A stretch of DNA of 64,000 bases, taken from positions 775,779-839,778 of the forward strand of contig NZ_NOLJ01000002.1 in NCBI RefSeq assembly GCF_002246015.1, given 5' to 3'. A model generated the notes under the pieces. It had not been told where the DNA came from. It saw nothing but the letters and a program-made list of their open reading frames with translations, and ran no database searches. Source of the DNA: Nostoc sp. 'Peltigera membranacea cyanobiont' 210A (GTDB lineage Bacteria; Cyanobacteriota; Cyanobacteriia; Cyanobacteriales; Nostocaceae). Both the position numbers and the translations under genes were made by a program. Of the stretch, positions 27,864 to 36,694 are shown in pieces; position 1 is the first letter of the stretch, and the number at the start of each line of letters is the position of its first letter.

Positions 27864-28062
27864 CGTAAGTCCAAATTAAATTATTCAACCCTCCCACGCT
27901 AGATGACAACCTCAGCTGTTGACATCTCCCCAAATAGCTATACCCACGAACACATCCTTTAATAATCTACCCCTCTTCTCATTCTCTGCGTCCCTCCGCG
28001 CTTCCCTTTGCGCCCCTCTGCGTTTAAACTCCAATCCTCAATTCGCCACCATTTACACAAAA

Positions 28063-28299
28063 CTACTCCTCCTTCACCTTTTCCACCAGCTCTGGCACTG
28101 GATCGTAACCACCTGGATGAAACGGATGACAGCACAAAATCCGCCGAGTTGCCATCCAGCTACCACGCAACACTCCAAATCGTTCAATAGCTTCAATAGC
28201 ATACATCGAACAAGTTGGTTGAAAGCGACAAGTCGGGAGAAACAACGGCGAGATAAACATTCGGTAGCCCCGAATCAGCCAAATAAATAATAATTTCAT
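28063..28299 (-). CDS. yidD: Membrane protein insertion efficiency factor YidD
   Basis: A 78-residue protein thought to help YidC-dependent membrane protein insertion at the inner membrane. The amphipathic N terminus ([18 protein letters not shown]) and the conserved block [20 protein letters not shown] with its cysteines identify the family, as does [13 protein letters not shown]. It is not next to rnpA/yidC here, which is common in cyanobacteria. Starts at ATG 28299. Confidence 0.95.
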   Translation of the reverse strand: MKLLFIWLIRGYRMFISPLFLPTCRFQPTCSMYAIEAIERFGVLRGSWMATRRILCCHPFHPGGYDPVPELVEKVKEE

Positions 28300-28360
28300 T
28301 GCAGCTACCCAAATCTTATAAATTAGTAACAGGGGTAAAAATTTTCATTTTGTCGCATCT

Positions 28361-29065
28361 TTGTTAATTACATTTTCTGACTTAACCTCAATTCCGGTTT
28401 TCTGGCTGCAAATTGCGTCGGCTGCAATTTGGGTGTTACTCATCCTCCTGATTGCAGGGGTGGTAAACCGCTTTGCCGACAAGCCAGAAATCGTGCGGAA
28501 GATAGTTCACATTGGCACTGGTAATGTGATTTTAATCGCTTGGTGGCTAGATATTCCCGCCAGCGTAGGGATTACAGCTTCTATTTTAGCGAGTGCAATC
28601 ACCTTATTATCCTACCGATTGCCCATTCTTCCTGGTATTAATAGCGTTGGACGGCAAAGCTTAGGGACGTTTTTTTACTCCGTCAGTTTCGGTATTTTAG
28701 TTGCCTGGTTCTGGTATTTACAACAACCCCAGTACGCAGCGCTCGGAATTTTAGTAATGACTTGGGGAGATGGATTAGCAGCCTTAATTGGGCAACGCTT
28801 TGGTACACATAAGTATAAAGTTTTTGGGACAGAAAAAAGTTGGGAAGGCTCCCTAACTATGATGCTCGTTAGCTATCTTGTCAGTAGTTTGATTTTAGTT
28901 GGAACTCAAGGAAACAGTTGGCAAACTTGGGCGATATCGCTGATAGTGGCAGTTATAGCTACTGCTTTAGAAGCTGTTTCATTTTTAGGTATTGACAATT
29001 TAACAGTTCCTTTGGGTAGTGCAGCCCTTGCTTTCTTTTTAAGTCAGTTAGTTCTTAGTTACTAA
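28361..29065 (+). CDS. Phytol kinase-like / dolichol kinase family membrane protein
   Basis: A 234-residue polytopic protein with six or seven hydrophobic segments. The family core is visible: RKIVHIGTGN near residue 50, GDGLAALIGQRFGTHKYKVFGTEKSWEGS near 140-165, and ATALEAVSFLGIDNLTVPL near the end. These match the CTP-dependent polyprenol/phytol kinase (VTE5) family that salvages phytol for tocopherol. The start is a TTG at 28361, chosen for lack of an earlier ATG, so the N terminus is uncertain. It is divergent from yidD with about 60 nt between. Substrate specificity cannot be read from sequence. Confidence 0.8.
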   Translation: MLITFSDLTSIPVFWLQIASAAIWVLLILLIAGVVNRFADKPEIVRKIVHIGTGNVILIAWWLDIPASVGITASILASAITLLSYRLPILPGINSVGRQSLGTFFYSVSFGILVAWFWYLQQPQYAALGILVMTWGDGLAALIGQRFGTHKYKVFGTEKSWEGSLTMMLVSYLVSSLILVGTQGNSWQTWAISLIVAVIATALEAVSFLGIDNLTVPLGSAALAFFLSQLVLSY

Positions 29066-29135
29066 TCTTTTTGAGTGCTATTCCTAATTGATTAAATTAA
29101 GAGATAGTGCCAAAAATTCATTGTAAGTTAATAAT

Positions 29136-29606
29136 ATGAATGCTCAGGAGTTTTTGAGACATTATGCTGCTGGGGAGAGAGATTTTCAGAGCCTCATTTT
29201 GGAGTACGCTGACTTGAGTGGGGTTGAACTGCAATTTCTCAATATTAGAGGTGCTAAATTTCGCTATGTCAACTTGAGCAGTATCAATTTGAGAAGTTGC
29301 AATTTGATTGGATCTGAATTCTGTTACTGTAACTTGAGCAATGGCAACATCGAGTCTTGTAACTTGGAATGTACCCGATTTTTTGACTGTGATTTGGGAG
29401 GGATCAACACCAGGATATGTGATATGACCAGTACTCGTTTCATCAGAGTTAACCTTCGAGATGCCAAGTTGAGCGGTTCTGGAGAAGAACCGTGTGAGTT
29501 CTGGGACGTTATTCGACCGGACGGAGAGTTCATCCCCGGTTTTACTTATGTAATTTATCCGGCCCCTTCCCCGGACAAAGTTAATGGGGAGGACATTCCT
29601 TTCTAA
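29136..29606 (+). CDS. Degenerate pentapeptide-repeat protein
   Basis: A 156-residue protein. Residues 20-120 form right-handed-beta-helix-type pentapeptide repeats, irregular (ANLSG-like positions replaced, e.g. CNLIGSEFCYCNLSNGNIESCNL) and unusually Cys-rich. The C-terminal tail is rich in Pro and acidic residues. The start (MNAQEFLRHYAAGERDFQSLIL) resembles that of the pentapeptide protein at 31354 (AWEITTEELLKKYTSGKRNF), so the two are related. No toxin or kinase domain; function unknown. It opens the accessory patch that includes the toxin-antitoxin pair. Confidence 0.78.
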   Translation: MNAQEFLRHYAAGERDFQSLILEYADLSGVELQFLNIRGAKFRYVNLSSINLRSCNLIGSEFCYCNLSNGNIESCNLECTRFFDCDLGGINTRICDMTSTRFIRVNLRDAKLSGSGEEPCEFWDVIRPDGEFIPGFTYVIYPAPSPDKVNGEDIPF

Positions 29607-29764
29607 TAAATACTGTGAAGATGTTACAGGGTATACCTCTGCCAAAAAAGAAGCAGATGGTTCAGATGGAGGAGAATATATACCTTGTGTTTTAAGAGCT
29701 TGCTTCGAGTTTCTTACCGCGATCGCTCTCCGACTAATTATCTCTAAAGTTGTCCAACAACTTT

Positions 29765-29890
29765 GACGTAGAGAAATAAACATAAAAAAATCGCCAGGCT
29801 TAAGATGCTAGAGAATAGGTGCATTAGGGTCGTAAACCGATTTACATTTACTGGTTTAGCAGTCCGATCGCCATTTCAAGGTGCATCTTA
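29765..29890 (-). pseudogene. Truncated duplicate of the SAP-like gene 3' end (direct repeat copy A)
   Basis: About 126 bp closely matching 30465-30584, with a six-base insertion. It carries, on the minus strand, the final codons (KMHLEMAIGLLNQ, stop) of a paralogue of the 30542-30919 gene plus its downstream flank. The rest of that gene is missing: the toxin gene begins a few bases beyond. It forms a direct repeat flanking the toxin-antitoxin module. Confidence 0.85.
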
Positions 29891-29906
29891 CTTTGACTGA
29901 CTTGTG

Positions 29907-30173
29907 CTAACTTCCATCTTTATAAATCTCGCTACGATGTCCTATTTTAATTACAGTCACTATCAAAACATCGTCATTTAGTTCATAAATAACTCGATAA
30001 TCTCCGACTCGAACACGATATGAATTATCATCACCTTGTAATTTTTTAACCCCGTTTGGACGTGGTTCTATTGCCAAGTCGTTGATTTTAGTTTGTATGC
30101 GCTCTTGTATGTCTAGAGGTAGTTTCCTAAACTGCTTTTTTGCACCCTTTGAAAATTTAACTTCGTACCTCAC
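29907..30173 (-). CDS. RelE/ParE-type toxin
   Basis: An 88-residue protein of the RelE/ParE fold. In the family these are mRNA interferases or gyrase inhibitors. Visible: KFSKGAKKQFRKLPLDIQERIQTKI, IEPRPNGVKKLQGDDNSYRVRVGDYRVIYEL and ITVIKIGHRSEIYKD, including the typical C-terminal GHR…YK. It overlaps the antitoxin gene by four bases (stop of the upstream gene in its start), so it is translated as one unit. Whether it is a ribosome-dependent endonuclease or a gyrase poison cannot be read. Confidence 0.9.
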   Translation of the reverse strand: MRYEVKFSKGAKKQFRKLPLDIQERIQTKINDLAIEPRPNGVKKLQGDDNSYRVRVGDYRVIYELNDDVLIVTVIKIGHRSEIYKDGS

Positions 30174-30418
30174 GCAACATCCTTGTTTATTTCGTTTCTT
30201 ATTTCGTTTTGAATTTCATCCCAAGACACTGTGCCATTAATGCGTATATCTTCCCTAGCTTCTTTAATGGCTTTTAAGTCTTCTTCGTCGTCTAGATCGT
30301 CGATTCTTTTTAAGAGTGCGTGAATTTCATCTAAAGTACTGTCATAAGCTTGATGTAGCAGTACGTTGATATCTTTAATTAACTGTTCTCTTTCGTGGGC
30401 TGGTTTCATTTTAATCAT
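30170..30418 (-). CDS. Antitoxin of the RelE-type pair
   Basis: An 82-residue, strongly acidic protein (LDDEEDLKAIKEAREDI) in the antitoxin position, overlapping the toxin start. It is predicted helical; the N terminus (REQLIKDINVLLHQAYDSTLDEIHALLKRI) is probably the dimerisation part. No clear DNA-binding motif is visible, which is unusual if it represses its own operon. M1 at 30418 and M4 at 30409 are both possible starts. Confidence 0.82.
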   Translation of the reverse strand: MIKMKPAHEREQLIKDINVLLHQAYDSTLDEIHALLKRIDDLDDEEDLKAIKEAREDIRINGTVSWDEIQNEIRNEINKDVA

Positions 30419-30464
30419 CTGAGCGTGGTTTGACTTTTTCTGCCACCGTCTCTAGTTTCGCGTA

Positions 30465-30584
30465 GACGTAGAGAAATAAACATAAAAAAATCCCCAGGCT
30501 TAGGATGCTGGGAACTAGGTGCGTTAAAGTCGTAAACTGATTTACTGGTTTAGCAGTCCGATCGCCATTTCAAGATACATCTTA
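30465..30584. repeat. Direct repeat copy B flanking the toxin-antitoxin pair
   Basis: The second copy of the ~120-bp repeat at 29765-29890, lying on the other side of the toxin-antitoxin pair and overlapping the end of the SAP-like gene. Shared tracts include gagaaataaacataaaaaaa and gcagtccgatcgccatttca. The arrangement suggests duplication of a gene end with insertion of the pair. Confidence 0.85.
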
Positions 30585-30919
30585 GCCTTGTGCAAGTTAA
30601 GCAAGCTCTCTTGATCGTATCTGTCAGGGTAGCTCATAGCTTTGCCTTCCATCGTCAGCTTGATCAGTGCTGCTTGCTCATCTGTGGGTGAATTCATCTC
30701 ATCTACCACCCCTTCAAGGAATTGAATAACGCTAAAGCCTGGAGACTTCAACCCTCTTCCTTGTCTTAGTTGAGCGAGTGCTATCTGTGGGAATGCCATC
30801 AAGGTAACAATCCAACTGGTCTTGTAGCCTCCATTCCCAGTAGGCTTCAATCCGTAACGCCTACATAAGTCTCTCAACTCAGCAGTGGTTTTAATTTCAA
30901 GTTCTGACCTTGTAAACAT
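30542..30919 (-). CDS. SAP-like domain protein, unknown function
   Basis: A 125-residue protein. The N-terminal 45 residues (LEIKTTAELRDLCRRYGLKPTGNGGYKTSWIVTLM) look like a SAP helix-extension-helix DNA-binding motif. The remainder is helical with no known domain. The C-terminal sequence is repeated as a remnant 650 bp away, so the locus has duplicated. It is divergent from the ribbon-helix-helix-like gene at 31050, with an 11-bp inverted repeat (30950-30992) between them. Confidence 0.7.
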   Translation of the reverse strand: MFTRSELEIKTTAELRDLCRRYGLKPTGNGGYKTSWIVTLMAFPQIALAQLRQGRGLKSPGFSVIQFLEGVVDEMNSPTDEQAALIKLTMEGKAMSYPDRYDQESLLNLHKAKMYLEMAIGLLNQ

Positions 30920-30949
30920 AAAATAGAGTTACCCATTTGTAAAAGTGGT

Positions 30950-30992
30950 ATCGGTGGTGAACTTGTTTTGTAGACTGGGTATCACCACCGAT
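30950..30992. promoter_or_regulatory. Inverted repeat between divergent genes, candidate operator
   Basis: atcggtggtga (30950-30960) and tcaccaccgat (30982-30992) are perfect 11-bp reverse complements with 21 nt between. They lie 31-73 nt upstream of the SAP-like gene start and in the leader of the ribbon-helix-helix-like gene. A dimeric repressor site or an RNA hairpin would fit. Confidence 0.5.
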
Positions 30993-31049
30993 CTAAAACT
31001 TTATTCTAATGGTTTCGTTAGTATTAAGCTATATTTACATCTCTCAACA

Positions 31050-31238
31050 ATGCCTAATCCTAAAGGGAACCCTCAAAATTTTGAACCAGCGCAAGCAAAG
31101 GGAGATAAGCCATTAACTGACCAATTGAGTTTTAGAGTCTCTAAGGAAATGAAGGAAGAGGTAAAGGCTAAAGACGATCCTCCTGAGTTTTGTCGCCAAG
31201 CTATCCAAAAAGCACTAGATGAAGATAGGGAGAAATAG
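31050..31238 (+). CDS. Small ribbon-helix-helix-like protein
   Basis: A 62-residue protein starting at ATG 31050 (the open frame from 30945 has no family-like N-terminal extension). It begins with a Lys/Pro/Asn tail, then DQLSFRVSKEMKEEV, a strand plus helix compatible with a ribbon-helix-helix DNA-binding fold, then FCRQAIQKALDEDREK. Such proteins are often antitoxins or repressors. No partner toxin is adjacent, so a regulator of the divergent SAP-like gene is plausible. Confidence 0.6.
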   Translation: MPNPKGNPQNFEPAQAKGDKPLTDQLSFRVSKEMKEEVKAKDDPPEFCRQAIQKALDEDREK

Positions 31239-31353
31239 TTAAAAGTTTTTGGACTAATACAATACTTCAAGAACTATAAGAAAGTCCTTCTGAACCTCTT
31301 AGAGAGGGAGTAGTACTATATTTGAGATTAGAAAAGAAATTGGATTTTAAATT

Positions 31354-31893
31354 ATGGCTTGGGAAATTACCACTGAAGAGTTGTTGAAAAAGTACACTTC
31401 TGGTAAACGAAACTTCGCTGGGGCTGTGGTAATTAGAGAAAGAGGATATGGGCGCAACTATATTGACCTTAAAGGTGCTGTCTTGCGGGATATCAACTTG
31501 CGTGGAGCCGATTTGAGTTTCGCTGATTTGAGAGGAGCCGATTTGAGTGAAGCCGATCTCTTTGGTGCTTCTCTGATTGAAGCTCGGTTGGATAATGCGA
31601 TTATCAGAGATGCTAACTTGGAATGTGTCAATTTGTATCAGTGTAATTTGACCAATGCCGATTTGACTGGAACTGTCTTGACTTATATGAATGCTGTTGA
31701 TGCCATTTTTCGTGGGGCACAGCTCACTCCTTTTGAACACGCTATTTTGATTGGTGCTGATTTTCGAGGTGCTACCCCTGCCCTCCACGACATGATCTGT
31801 CGTGGCATGAATGTAATCTGGGATACTATTATGTTCGATGGCACTATTGAACATGGGCCTTACTTTGGAGAGTGGAAATCCATCAGCAAGTAA
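31354..31893 (+). CDS. Pentapeptide-repeat protein
   Basis: A 179-residue protein whose middle (about 38-135) is a clean pentapeptide-repeat array with A(D/N)LxG units (NLRGADLSFADLRGADLSEA). The array predicts a quadrilateral beta helix. The first 35 residues (MAWEITTEELLKKYTSGKRNF) resemble those of the protein at 29136. The last 45 residues are not repetitive. Cyanobacteria carry many such genes, and most have no known role. ATG 31354 is the natural start. Confidence 0.85.
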   Translation: MAWEITTEELLKKYTSGKRNFAGAVVIRERGYGRNYIDLKGAVLRDINLRGADLSFADLRGADLSEADLFGASLIEARLDNAIIRDANLECVNLYQCNLTNADLTGTVLTYMNAVDAIFRGAQLTPFEHAILIGADFRGATPALHDMICRGMNVIWDTIMFDGTIEHGPYFGEWKSISK

Positions 31894-32123
31894 AGGAGCA
31901 GGTTCAATAATAGACTTGATAGCATTGAGTTTTTCTATAATTCCCTCAATAGATCGTTCTTAAATTTTTTCCTGAACTTCTGTAGGAATATTAGCGAAAA
32001 AATCATATTTGTACAAAAAAAGTGGTAGAAAGTCAATTTTTCATATCGGCTCAATCAACAAAAAATAAATCTTTTTGATTATATTCAATACCACCCATTA
32101 GGTGAAAATTGAACCCTTGTCTA

Positions 32124-33023
32124 TTACCGCGATCGCTCCAAAATCCAATCAAGTAAAATCGGATTGACTAACTCCGGCGCTTCATCCTGCGGACAATGCC
32201 CCACTCCTTCTAAAGGAATAAACTTTTGTACTTGGGGAAAGTTAGCTAATTCTCTACCTAACTTAATTGGTTCCCACGGATCGGCTGTTCCCCACAAGAT
32301 AATCGCAGGACACTGTAACAGTGGTAAAAGGTCTTCTGGTAGTGGCCCTGTAGAATAAGAAGTAAAAGCTAGAAACACAGCCCCAGCCCCCGGATCGCCT
32401 GCTGGGGAAGTGAGAATATCTACCAACTCATCTGTCACCATCTCAGCATTCGCATAAGCTTGCAGGAGAATTTTCCGCACTGTTTTCGGTTTGGCGAGTT
32501 GATTGAAAAAGAAATCGCCAACTGGTTTGATAGATAACAGGCGTTGCAGTAGAGGCGCTCCGTAACGACGAGATAAAGGTAAAGTTACCCGTTTGCGATC
32601 GTGCAACAGCCGTAAAGAACAGTTGAGCAAAGCAACTCCCAAGGCAATATCTGGGTTGCTTACTGCTGCTTGCATAGCGACAATACAGCCAATGGAATTT
32701 CCGACTAAAAAAGCTGGCTCACCGACAACTTCACGGCAAAAATCTGCTACTTGTTGTCCCCAGGTTTCTAGTGTGTAGTTAATTTTTTCACCAGGTTGAG
32801 GTTTTGCGGAAGCGCCAAAACCAATCAAATCAATAGCATAAACACGGCAATTTTGTGCTAGTACAGGAATATTTTTTCGCCAGTGCCACCAAGAAGCGCC
32901 AAATCCATGCACCAGGACAACAGCTGGCCCAGTAGTCCCTTGGGTTTGATAGCAGATCGGAAAATCTTGCCAAATCCAGGTTTTTGTAGAGTTAAGTGCT
33001 GTTTTTGAACTTGAGGTTGTCAT
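32124..33023 (-). CDS. Alpha/beta hydrolase
   Basis: A soluble hydrolase of about 299 residues from ATG 33023. Family marks: VVLVHGFGASWWHWR (oxyanion HG), nucleophile Ser in LVGNSIGCIVAMQAA, acid in LWGTADPWEP, and His in GVGHCPQDEAPELV. The nearest relatives I know are cyanobacterial/plastid esterases and haloperoxidase-like enzymes; the substrate is not readable. An upstream open frame adds 17 residues that look like leader DNA. Monocistronic. Confidence 0.88.
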   Translation of the reverse strand: MTTSSSKTALNSTKTWIWQDFPICYQTQGTTGPAVVLVHGFGASWWHWRKNIPVLAQNCRVYAIDLIGFGASAKPQPGEKINYTLETWGQQVADFCREVVGEPAFLVGNSIGCIVAMQAAVSNPDIALGVALLNCSLRLLHDRKRVTLPLSRRYGAPLLQRLLSIKPVGDFFFNQLAKPKTVRKILLQAYANAEMVTDELVDILTSPAGDPGAGAVFLAFTSYSTGPLPEDLLPLLQCPAIILWGTADPWEPIKLGRELANFPQVQKFIPLEGVGHCPQDEAPELVNPILLDWILERSR

Positions 33024-33470
33024 GGAAAATTTGATGATAACAAGGGTATAAAGGCTTTCAACAGCAAGGCACAAGTAAAATTGTTTTTAATTTGGATAAA
33101 ATTTATCAGATTTTCAAAATAAATCTTTTGCTCTAGTGATAGCCTATACATATACCACGAAAGCTTCTAAGGTGATAGTTTTATCCAGTATAGAGTTTTC
33201 ATCTTGTTGATAGAGGTAATTTACTCACAACTGAGATTATGTCAGTAGTTGAAATCATAACTTTTTTAATGTGAGTAATATTTTGGCTATTTTTTAGATG
33301 TGAGAGAATTACCATCAGTGCTAGATTCAGTAGTTTCACAATTTACGATCGCAAATTTGGTCTATAAGATTGGCGAATATGAGGCATCGGCTAAGGGGTG
33401 GTTTGCAACTGGAAACTGACGCTGAATTTAATAATATTTTTCTTGTTCCTAGTTCTGCGGGCCAGAAATC
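33024..33470. other. Intergenic region, no gene seen
   Basis: About 450 nt between divergent genes. It is AT-rich and carries a small inverted repeat (ttactcaca / tgtgagtaa, near 33222 and 33272). No ORF, tRNA or SDR copy was found. Promoters of both flanking genes lie here. Confidence 0.4.
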
Positions 33471-34025
33471 ATGAATCTACTAGAAACAATTGATACTCCC
33501 GTTGGGAGCTACGCACCGGATTTTGAACTGCCAGGAATTGATGGTCAAGTACACCATCTCAGGCGTTATCTTGAGAAGTTCCGAGCAGTGGGCGTTATTT
33601 CCATGTGTAACCACTGTCCTTACGTAGAGTGGTATTTAGGCAGGCTAAAAAACATTCAAGCCGAATTTGCTCCAAAAGGGTTCACACTAATTGGACTCAA
33701 TGGTAGTAATGTTGACTACGACACTAGGTCAAGCTTTGAAAATATGAAAGCTTTTGCCCTGCGTCACCAGTTGAATTTTCCCTACCTGTGGGACTCAACT
33801 CAAGATGTGACCGGTAGTTTCGGGGCAACCAAAACACCAACAGCCTTTTTAATAGATAGTAATGGTATAGTACGCTACAAAGGTAAAATTGATAATCATC
33901 CCCAAGAACCATTATCAGTGGGAGAGGATTATTTGAGAACTGCGATCGCCTCTCTGTTTAAAGGTGAAGAAATAGCCATACCACAAACAGAACCAGTAGG
34001 TACTACATTGATTTGGCGTAACTAG
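33471..34025 (+). CDS. Thioredoxin-like (AhpC/TSA family) redox protein
   Basis: A 184-residue thioredoxin-fold protein. It begins with the peroxiredoxin-type [22 protein letters not shown], then a CNHCPY motif near residue 46, an unusual CxxC for this family that makes a disulfide/reductase role more likely than a peroxidase. A cis-proline region ([10 protein letters not shown]) follows. Cyanobacteria carry it as an 'AhpC/TSA' or 'thioredoxin family' gene. No signal peptide, so it is cytoplasmic. It lies just upstream of pyrH on the same strand. Confidence 0.82.
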   Translation: MNLLETIDTPVGSYAPDFELPGIDGQVHHLRRYLEKFRAVGVISMCNHCPYVEWYLGRLKNIQAEFAPKGFTLIGLNGSNVDYDTRSSFENMKAFALRHQLNFPYLWDSTQDVTGSFGATKTPTAFLIDSNGIVRYKGKIDNHPQEPLSVGEDYLRTAIASLFKGEEIAIPQTEPVGTTLIWRN

Positions 34026-34096
34026 ACATAGATAGTCCCTGTAACTGTTATCTTAAATTGGAGGCAATTGCAACTTTTTTGATAAAGCGTAACTTC

Positions 34097-34825
34097 ATGG
34101 GAACGAATTACCGACGGGTTTTACTCAAACTGAGCGGTGAAGCCTTAATGGGCAACATGGGCTATGGCATTGATCCCGAAGTGGTCAAAGGAATAGCACA
34201 AGAATTAGCAGAGGTGATAGCCACTGGTACTCAAATCGCCATAGTTGTTGGCGGCGGCAATATTTTTCGTGGCGTCAAAGCAGCGTCGGCGGGGATGGAC
34301 AGGGCAACCGCTGACTATATCGGGATGATTGCCACGGTAATGAATGCCATGACGCTGCAAGATTCGCTAGAACGCATAGGAGTACAGACGCGAGTACAAA
34401 CCGCGATCGCTATGCAAGAATTAGCAGAACCATATATCCGTCGTCGTGCCATCCGTCATCTTGAAAAAGGACGGGTGGTAATTTTTGGTGCTGGTTCTGG
34501 AAATCCCTTTTTTACTACAGATACTACTGCGGCATTAAGAGCAGCAGAAATCGATGCTGAGGTGATTTTTAAAGCCACCAAAGTAGATGGAGTATATGAT
34601 GCCGATCCTCATATTTATCCTGACGCCAAGCGTTACAATAGCTTAACCTACGCGCACGTTTTAGCCCAAGATTTGCGGGTGATGGATAGTACTGCGATCG
34701 CCTTGTGTAAAGAAAATAATATCCCAATTCTGGTATTTGACCTAACGGTGCGAGGAAATATCCACCGAGCAGTCTTGGGAGAATCCATCGGCACCCTTGT
34801 GGGAGGTTCTTGTGAAATTAGCTGA
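34097..34825 (+). CDS. pyrH: UMP kinase
   Basis: Hexameric bacterial UMP kinase, converting UMP to UDP in pyrimidine synthesis. The amino-acid-kinase fold is clear: [58 protein letters not shown] and [16 protein letters not shown] frame open from 34058 adds 13 residues, but MGTNYRRV at 34097 is the usual family start. It overlaps frr by 14 bases, giving the conserved pyrH-frr operon. Confidence 0.95.
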   Translation: MGTNYRRVLLKLSGEALMGNMGYGIDPEVVKGIAQELAEVIATGTQIAIVVGGGNIFRGVKAASAGMDRATADYIGMIATVMNAMTLQDSLERIGVQTRVQTAIAMQELAEPYIRRRAIRHLEKGRVVIFGAGSGNPFFTTDTTAALRAAEIDAEVIFKATKVDGVYDADPHIYPDAKRYNSLTYAHVLAQDLRVMDSTAIALCKENNIPILVFDLTVRGNIHRAVLGESIGTLVGGSCEIS

Positions 34826-35360
34826 AGCTGAAAGTACGATGCAAAAAACCGTTGAGGCGACTCAACGATCTTTTAACTCGATTCGCACTGGTCGCGCCAA
34901 TGCGAGTCTATTAGATAAGGTATTGGTGGATTATTACGGTTCGCCCACTTCCTTGAAATCACTGGCGAACATTAGCACGCCGGATGCCACGACAATCTTA
35001 ATTCAACCCTACGAGCGCAACACCCTAAACATCATTGAGAAAGCTATTTCCCTCTCAGATGTGGGTTTAACACCCAGTAACGACGGTTCTGTAATCCGGT
35101 TGAATATTCCGCCCTTAACCAGCGAACGCCGTAAAGAATTCGTCAAAATGGCATCCAAATATGCTGAAGAGGGTCGTGTTGCTATTCGCAACATTCGCCG
35201 CGATGCCATAGACGCCATTCGCAAACAGGAGAAAGCCTCCGAAATCTCCAAAGATGAATCAAAAGACCAACAAGACAACTTGCAAAAACTAACAAACGAG
35301 TACACTGCCAAAATAGACTCACTGTTGGCAGAAAAAGAAAAAGACATTACGACTGTTTAA
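34812..35360 (+). CDS. frr: Ribosome recycling factor
   Basis: RRF releases the post-termination ribosome with EF-G. The 182-residue protein starts with GTG 34812 (reads [12 protein letters not shown]), preceded by gggagg at 34801-34806. Family marks include [47 protein letters not shown] and [13 protein letters not shown]. The start overlaps the last codons of pyrH, implying coupled translation. A strong hairpin follows at 35377-35417. Confidence 0.95.
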   Translation: MKLAEAESTMQKTVEATQRSFNSIRTGRANASLLDKVLVDYYGSPTSLKSLANISTPDATTILIQPYERNTLNIIEKAISLSDVGLTPSNDGSVIRLNIPPLTSERRKEFVKMASKYAEEGRVAIRNIRRDAIDAIRKQEKASEISKDESKDQQDNLQKLTNEYTAKIDSLLAEKEKDITTV

Positions 35361-35376
35361 AGTCTCAAGTCTGAGT

Positions 35377-35417
35377 ATAAAGGCTGAAGAATGATGGATA
35401 AATTCTTCAGCCTTTAT
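35377..35417 (+). terminator. Strong hairpin after frr
   Basis: A 16-bp perfect stem (ataaaggctgaagaat at 35377-35392 with attcttcagcctttat at 35402-35417) around a nine-base loop, followed by catttatta. Probably the end of the pyrH-frr transcript. Confidence 0.8.
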
Positions 35418-35496
35418 CATTTATTAGGTATTTAACAAAAATTGATTGAGTATCTCAATAGAAAATAAACTAATTCTGGAGCAAAAATTCAGCCTT

Positions 35497-36618
35497 ATGT
35501 ACGACTGTATCATTGTCGGCGCTGGCCCAGCTGGTGGAACAGCCGCATATCATTTAGCCAAACAAGGTCGCTCAGTATTAGTGTTAGAAAAAGAATCCCT
35601 GCCAAGATATAAACCTTGTGGTGGTGGTGTATCTCCAGCAATCGCTCAATGGTTTGACTTTGATTTTAGCCCAGTAATTTCTGTAAAAGCCGACTCCCTT
35701 CGCTTTACCTGGAATTTGGGCGACCCTGTGGAGGCAAAAATAGCCACCAAAGAACCAGTCTGGATGGTGCGACGAGATATTTTTGACCATTTCTTAGTGC
35801 AGCAAGGACAGAAGCAAGGGGCTGAACTACGAGATAATACGGAAGTAACGGGTATTGAATTTAAAAGCGACTATTGGCAAGTTAACACAACTAATGGCCC
35901 AGTTACAAGTCGCTACTTAATTGCGGCTGATGGTGCTAAAGGGCCAATGGCAAAATGGCTCGGCTTCAAAGACCGTAAACGGCGTTTAGCAGCAGCTTTG
36001 GAAGCAGAAATTCCCGCAACTGTCAAGGACAAATCTACAATTCACTTCGAGTTTGGCTTAGTAAAAAATGGCTACATTTGGAACTTCCCGAAGGCAGACG
36101 GTTATTCCATTGGTGTTGGTACGTTTATTGGTGGTCAACCCCAGGACTTTAAGAAAATTTTAGATGAGTACGCGCGATCGTTTAATGTAGATATCAAAAC
36201 TGGTAAGCAGTATGGTTATCCCCTTTGCTTGTGGGATGGCAACCAAAAGTTACATACCCAAAATGCGGTTTTAGCTGGGGAAGCTGCTTGTGTAGTCGAT
36301 CCGATGACAGCAGAAGGCATTCGTCCGTCAATTTTTAGCGGTTTGATTGCAGCAGGAGCCATTAATGAGGCTCTTTCGGGTGATACTAACGCTTTAGAAA
36401 AATATAGCGAAACGATTAATGAAGAATGGGGTACTGAGATGGCTTGGGCGCAAAAATTAGGTGGAGCATTCTATCGTTTTCCTGGCATTGGCTACAAAGT
36501 TGGTGTTAAGCGTCCCTCCGGTGCGAAAATCATGGGTAAGATTCTGTGTGGAGAACTTCGCTATGGCGATGTTGCCGGTCGCGCCCTCAAGCGTTTAATT
36601 CCTGGTTTTGGAGGTTAA
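35497..36618 (+). CDS. Geranylgeranyl reductase-family FAD oxidoreductase
   Basis: A 373-residue flavoprotein with an N-terminal Rossmann motif DCIIVGAGPAGGTAAYHLAKQG and YKPCGGGVSPA, AADGAKGPMA, and LAGEAACVVDPMTAEGIRPS, the FAD-binding family signature of geranylgeranyl/digeranylgeranyl reductases. It is not the usual ChlP gene, whose N terminus differs, so it is a paralogue that may reduce another isoprenoid or a lipid double bond. A TTG at 35446 is possible; ATG 35497, directly before the Rossmann strand, is preferred. Confidence 0.85.
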   Translation: MYDCIIVGAGPAGGTAAYHLAKQGRSVLVLEKESLPRYKPCGGGVSPAIAQWFDFDFSPVISVKADSLRFTWNLGDPVEAKIATKEPVWMVRRDIFDHFLVQQGQKQGAELRDNTEVTGIEFKSDYWQVNTTNGPVTSRYLIAADGAKGPMAKWLGFKDRKRRLAAALEAEIPATVKDKSTIHFEFGLVKNGYIWNFPKADGYSIGVGTFIGGQPQDFKKILDEYARSFNVDIKTGKQYGYPLCLWDGNQKLHTQNAVLAGEAACVVDPMTAEGIRPSIFSGLIAAGAINEALSGDTNALEKYSETINEEWGTEMAWAQKLGGAFYRFPGIGYKVGVKRPSGAKIMGKILCGELRYGDVAGRALKRLIPGFGG

Positions 36619-36625
36619 TTAACCA

Positions 36626-36649
36626 AACAAGTTGCTTGAGCAACTTGTT
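36626..36649. terminator. Ten-pair hairpin after the FAD reductase gene
   Basis: aacaagttgc, a ttga loop, then gcaacttgtt: a perfect stem eight bases past the stop. No T-run follows, so it may instead be a processing or stabilising stem. Confidence 0.55.
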
Positions 36650-36694
36650 AAAGGTGGGGAAACTTCCACCACAGTGTAATAGGCATTTCTCAAT

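Noticed and set aside
27919-28290. 123-codon frame overlapping yidD
   Set aside because: Antisense to yidD, whose motifs are clear; composition is unlike a protein.
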